DNA of 64,000 nucleotides from Eunapius fragilis (Eukaryota > Porifera > Demospongiae > Spongillida > Spongillidae): the NCBI GenBank assembly GCA_963681505.1, contig OY811983.1, positions 6,755,001-6,819,000 of the forward strand, written 5' to 3'. The notes beneath the pieces were generated by a model. It had not been told where the DNA came from, did not search any database, and saw nothing but the letters and a program-made list of their open reading frames with translations. The translations under genes were made by a program, and so were the position numbers. Shown here one piece after another: positions 61,401 through 64,000 of the stretch (positions are counted from its first letter, which is position 1; every line of letters begins with the position of its first letter).

Positions 61401-63765
61401 AATAAGAACACTGTATACAGATGTCCATACTCAAGACAAGTGTCCCACACACCACTGGAGTGATTAAATTCACCCCCCCCCCCACACACACACAAAGATA
61501 TGCACAAATGCATTGACCCAGGATAAAGTTATTATAATCACAAAACCATTCACATACTTAAACCTGATTTTTTGTTTAACAACAACAGGGGACTGCTTTA
61601 TGCTTTTCCCACCTAGCAGGATGCATCAGGAAAACCCAGCTATAGACTTTTCCATGTGCACTACACACCCACCCCTCCACACATATACATCACACACACC
61701 TACCCCCACCACACACACATACCCCTCCACGCATACAAACCACACCACACATACCCCTCCACCAACAACTCCCCCTCCACACATACACACCACTCCACCA
61801 TACCCACATACACACACCACACCTCCCCCTCCACACACACCTTGGAGAAAAACCTCTTGTCCATCCTTGCTGGGTTATAAGAAGCCATATAGGCAGCCAC
61901 CAGTAAGAACTTGGAGACATAAGGAAGCTCCAGCCGTGCAAGTCCTTGCAGCAGAGAGAGAAGCAAGCATCAAAAGAATAGCTCCCATAATTAATCCCCC
62001 CCTCCTCCTACCCAACTGAGGATGGCTGTCCATCTGCACGCCTCCTTCGTGCTGCATTCTCCCCCACTGGGTGCTGGCCATGCAATAAGTGGAATATAAT
62101 TACTACGAGTGTCTGATCTTTAACTTCCACCATACACACACGCGCGCGTGCCCACATGCCTTGATATTAGATATCCACACACCCACACTACGTGGCCCTT
62201 CATACCCCAGTCCCCTGGTACCCACATTGGTCCCCTGGCACCCCCACTGGTCCCCTCACTGGTTCCCTGGTACCCCCACTGGTCCCCTCAGCCTGGTACC
62301 CCCACTGGTACCCTGGTACCCCCACTGGTACCCTGGTACCCCCACTGGTACCCTTACCCCCACTGGTCCCCTGGTACCCCCACTGGTCCCCTGGTACCCC
62401 CACTGGTCCCCTGGTACCCCCACTGGCCCCCTGGTACCCCCACTGGTACCCTGGTACCCCCACTGGTACCCTGGTACCCCCACTGGTACCCTTACCCCCA
62501 CTGGTCCCCTGGTACCCCCACTGGTCCCCTGGTACCCCCACTGGTCCCCTGGTACCCCCACTGGTCCCCTGGTACCCCCACTGGCCCCCTGGTACCCCCA
62601 CTGGTCCCCTGATACCCCCACTGGTCCCCTGGTACCCCCACTGGTACCCCCACTGGTCCCCTGGTACCCCCACTGGTCCCCTGGTACCCACACCGGTCCC
62701 CTGGTACCCACACTGGTCCCCTGGTACCCACACTGGTCCCTTGGTACCCCCACTGGCTCCCTGGTACCCCCACTGGTCCCCTGGTACCCCCACTGGTACC
62801 CCCACTGGTCCCCTGGTACCCCCACTGGTCCCCTGGTACCCACACCGGTCCCCTGGTACCCACACTGGTCCCCTGGTACCCCCACTGGCTCCCTGGTACC
62901 CCCCACTGGCCCACTCCCACCCCACATACCTGGATATCTCCCTGAGGAATATTCGGTTCATCACATGCTTGAAGTATGGCTCAATATGCCTCCACAAGCG
63001 CCGTGTCTCCTGAAGGCCAACTGTAAAGATGGAAGGGAGGGGAAAGTGTGTAGTTAAGAGAGGTGTGAGGTGTAGAGGAGGTGTGAGGTGTAGAGGGAGG
63101 TGTGAGGTGTAGAGGGAGGTGTGAGGTATAGAGGGAGGTGTGAGGGTGTAGAAGCAGGTGTGGTTTGAGGGAGCGTGGGTCCCTGAGATAGGGGGAAGTG
63201 TGGTCACTAACTTACTCCTGCCCTGGTCAACAGGCTCACAGTACTTTGGATAAAGGATACAAACCTAGAGGTAGGAGAGAGGGAGGGGGAGGAGCGGGAG
63301 GGGAGGGGGAGGAGAGGGAGGGGAGGGAGAGGGAGGAGGAGAGGAGAGGGGAGGAGGGGAGGGAGGAGGAGAAGGAGAGGGGGAGGAGAAGAGGAGAGGG
63401 GGAGGGAATAAGTAGTTACAAGTTGACTCACCAGGTCACACACCACTCCAATAGCTCACCAGATGACGTAGCTCGCTCAGGTCTCGGCAAACGCTGTTGA
63501 AAACATTCCATATGTGGTTGACGAACGTGTGATAATACATAGGAGGCTTGTCTTGGGGACAATCCCTCCCTATAATGGCCAGGGTCTCCTCTGCAAGAGG
63601 GAATGAACCATGGGGATCCCCTCCTCCCCACTCCCACTCAGATAACAACATACCTTTGGAGTAGTTGGGGAAATGCAAGACCATTGATGGAAGCTCATAT
63701 GGATCAAGATGGAACTTTCCCCAGACCAGTTCGCTGATGAGTACAACATGTATACGCCTTCTAGT
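55957..63765 (-). CDS. ORC5: origin recognition complex subunit 5, C-terminal part, continues past right edge
   Basis: An ORC subunit needed for replication-origin licensing. Visible exons, 5' to 3': 63654-63765, 63460-63590, 63216-63264, 62930-63020, 62012-62073, 61841-61944, 59634-59678, (59496-59511 tentative microexon), 58662-58753, 57301-57375, 56052-56089, 55957-56002. They sum to 861 bp in frame, 286 residues. Blocks shared with human ORC5: [130 protein letters not shown]. The AAA+ nucleotide-binding domain lies beyond 64000. Introns carry large minisatellites, so the locus is stretched to over 8 kb. Confidence 0.93.
56318..57125. repeat. 25-bp minisatellite in ORC5 intron, about 32 copies
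   Basis: Unit CATAGGCACCCCTCCAACAT plus GACAC, between ORC5 exons 57301-57375 and 56052-56089. It explains the long Cys/Trp/Gly-rich minus-strand frames. Confidence 0.97.
57390..57515. repeat. short GATGGGTGGAGTAGGGGGAGG repeat
   Basis: Four imperfect copies of GTGATGGGTGGAGTAGGG in the ORC5 intron. Confidence 0.85.
58860..59060. repeat. (ACAT)n tetranucleotide tract
   Basis: CATA/ACAC tetranucleotides over about 200 bp in an ORC5 intron. Confidence 0.9.
60252..60545. repeat. irregular CCCTTTACCACCCATACCATTAA repeat
   Basis: About a dozen imperfect copies of a 20-24 bp word (core CTTTACCACCCATACC) in an ORC5 intron. Confidence 0.9.
61165..61352. repeat. 22-bp minisatellite, about 8 copies
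   Basis: Unit GATGGAGGAGTTAGTGGGTG plus AA, in an ORC5 intron. Confidence 0.95.
62205..62915. repeat. 20-bp minisatellite in ORC5 intron, about 35 copies
   Basis: Unit CCCCTGGTACCCCCACTGGT with ACCC/CCCC and shortened variants, between ORC5 exons 62930-63020 and 62012-62073. It gives proline/tryptophan-rich false frames on both strands. Confidence 0.97.
63045..63165. repeat. GAGGTGTGAGGTGTAGAGG repeat
   Basis: Six imperfect copies in the ORC5 intron upstream of exon 62930-63020. A purine-only GGGAGGAG tract follows at about 63275-63410 in the next intron. Confidence 0.9.
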
Positions 63766-64000
63766 CTGTAAGATGAAAGCGAAGGATTAATAAAGTGATG
63801 TATTCATGATGCCAATTATCACAGGGTGCTACATGAAAACAGTCATGTCTGAAGCCATATCATAACATACATCTGCTGTTAGCAAACTTGGCAGGTCATC
63901 ACAGGGATGCAAACAGCTGACTACAGAAGATCATCAGAAGACCGAAAGTCTTAAATAGATTATCAATAGACCACCACACAAACTGCCTCTAACCCCCCCC

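Noticed and set aside
62089-63207. Proline/Trp-rich collagen-like frame ([12 protein letters not shown]) and its reverse
   Set aside because: 20-bp minisatellite in an ORC5 intron; not Gly-X-Y in phase and overlaps real ORC5 exons.

Overview
This is a 64 kb piece of a nuclear animal genome. All but three of the recognisable genes are cut into many short exons with GT..AG introns, mostly 50-200 bp, and neighbouring genes sit 80-350 bp apart on both strands. The window holds a complete fibrillar collagen gene with 54-bp-type Gly-X-Y exons, a peroxisomal uricase and a MetX-type homoserine O-acyltransferase, an enzyme most animals lack. Together with the short introns this points to a non-bilaterian animal, most likely a sponge (demosponge-like). 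That is inference; the sequence alone does not name a species.

Layout. (1) 1-18.4 kb: two collagen genes read outward from a 4 kb spacer. The minus-strand one runs off the left edge; the plus-strand one (6071-18363, 61 exons) is a complete fibrillar procollagen. (2) 18.4-20.4 kb: a decayed transposable-element remnant framed by 19-nt inverted repeats. (3) 20.5-24.3 kb, minus: dimethylarginine dimethylaminohydrolase, then PPIL3 cyclophilin. PPIL3 shares a 102-bp divergent promoter with (4) 24.4-27.6 kb, plus: a 901-residue polytopic membrane protein of unknown function. (5) 29.1-31.5 kb, minus: the mitochondrial GTPase ERAL1. (6) 32.2-34.2 kb: a head-to-head inverted duplicate of an intronless PB1/coiled-coil gene. 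(7) 35.0-38.1 kb, minus: an MPHOSPH9-like coiled-coil gene, 80 bp from (8) 38.2-40.1 kb, plus: urate oxidase ending in Ser-Lys-Leu. This is tail-to-tail with (9) 40.2-42.3 kb, minus: the MetX-like acyltransferase. (10) 44.9-50.0 kb, plus: the WW-PIN RNA endonuclease SWT1. (11) 54.7-55.5 kb, minus: an intronless orphan coiled-coil gene. (12) 56.0-64 kb, minus: the C-terminal two thirds of ORC5, running off the right edge.

Functionally this is a mixed housekeeping neighbourhood (extracellular matrix, arginine and purine catabolism, RNA processing, mitoribosome assembly, replication origin recognition), with no obvious shared pathway. No CRISPR array, prophage, tRNA or rRNA gene was seen.

The other conspicuous trait is an extraordinary load of minisatellites with 20-58 bp units (at least fifteen arrays) and CA/CT/poly-C tracts. 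Nearly all lie in introns or spacers, and several begin at a 5' splice site or end at a 3' splice site. They produce most of the long but meaningless open frames here. All exon models were built by eye from splice consensus, frame continuity and remembered family sequences; no search or transcript data were available.
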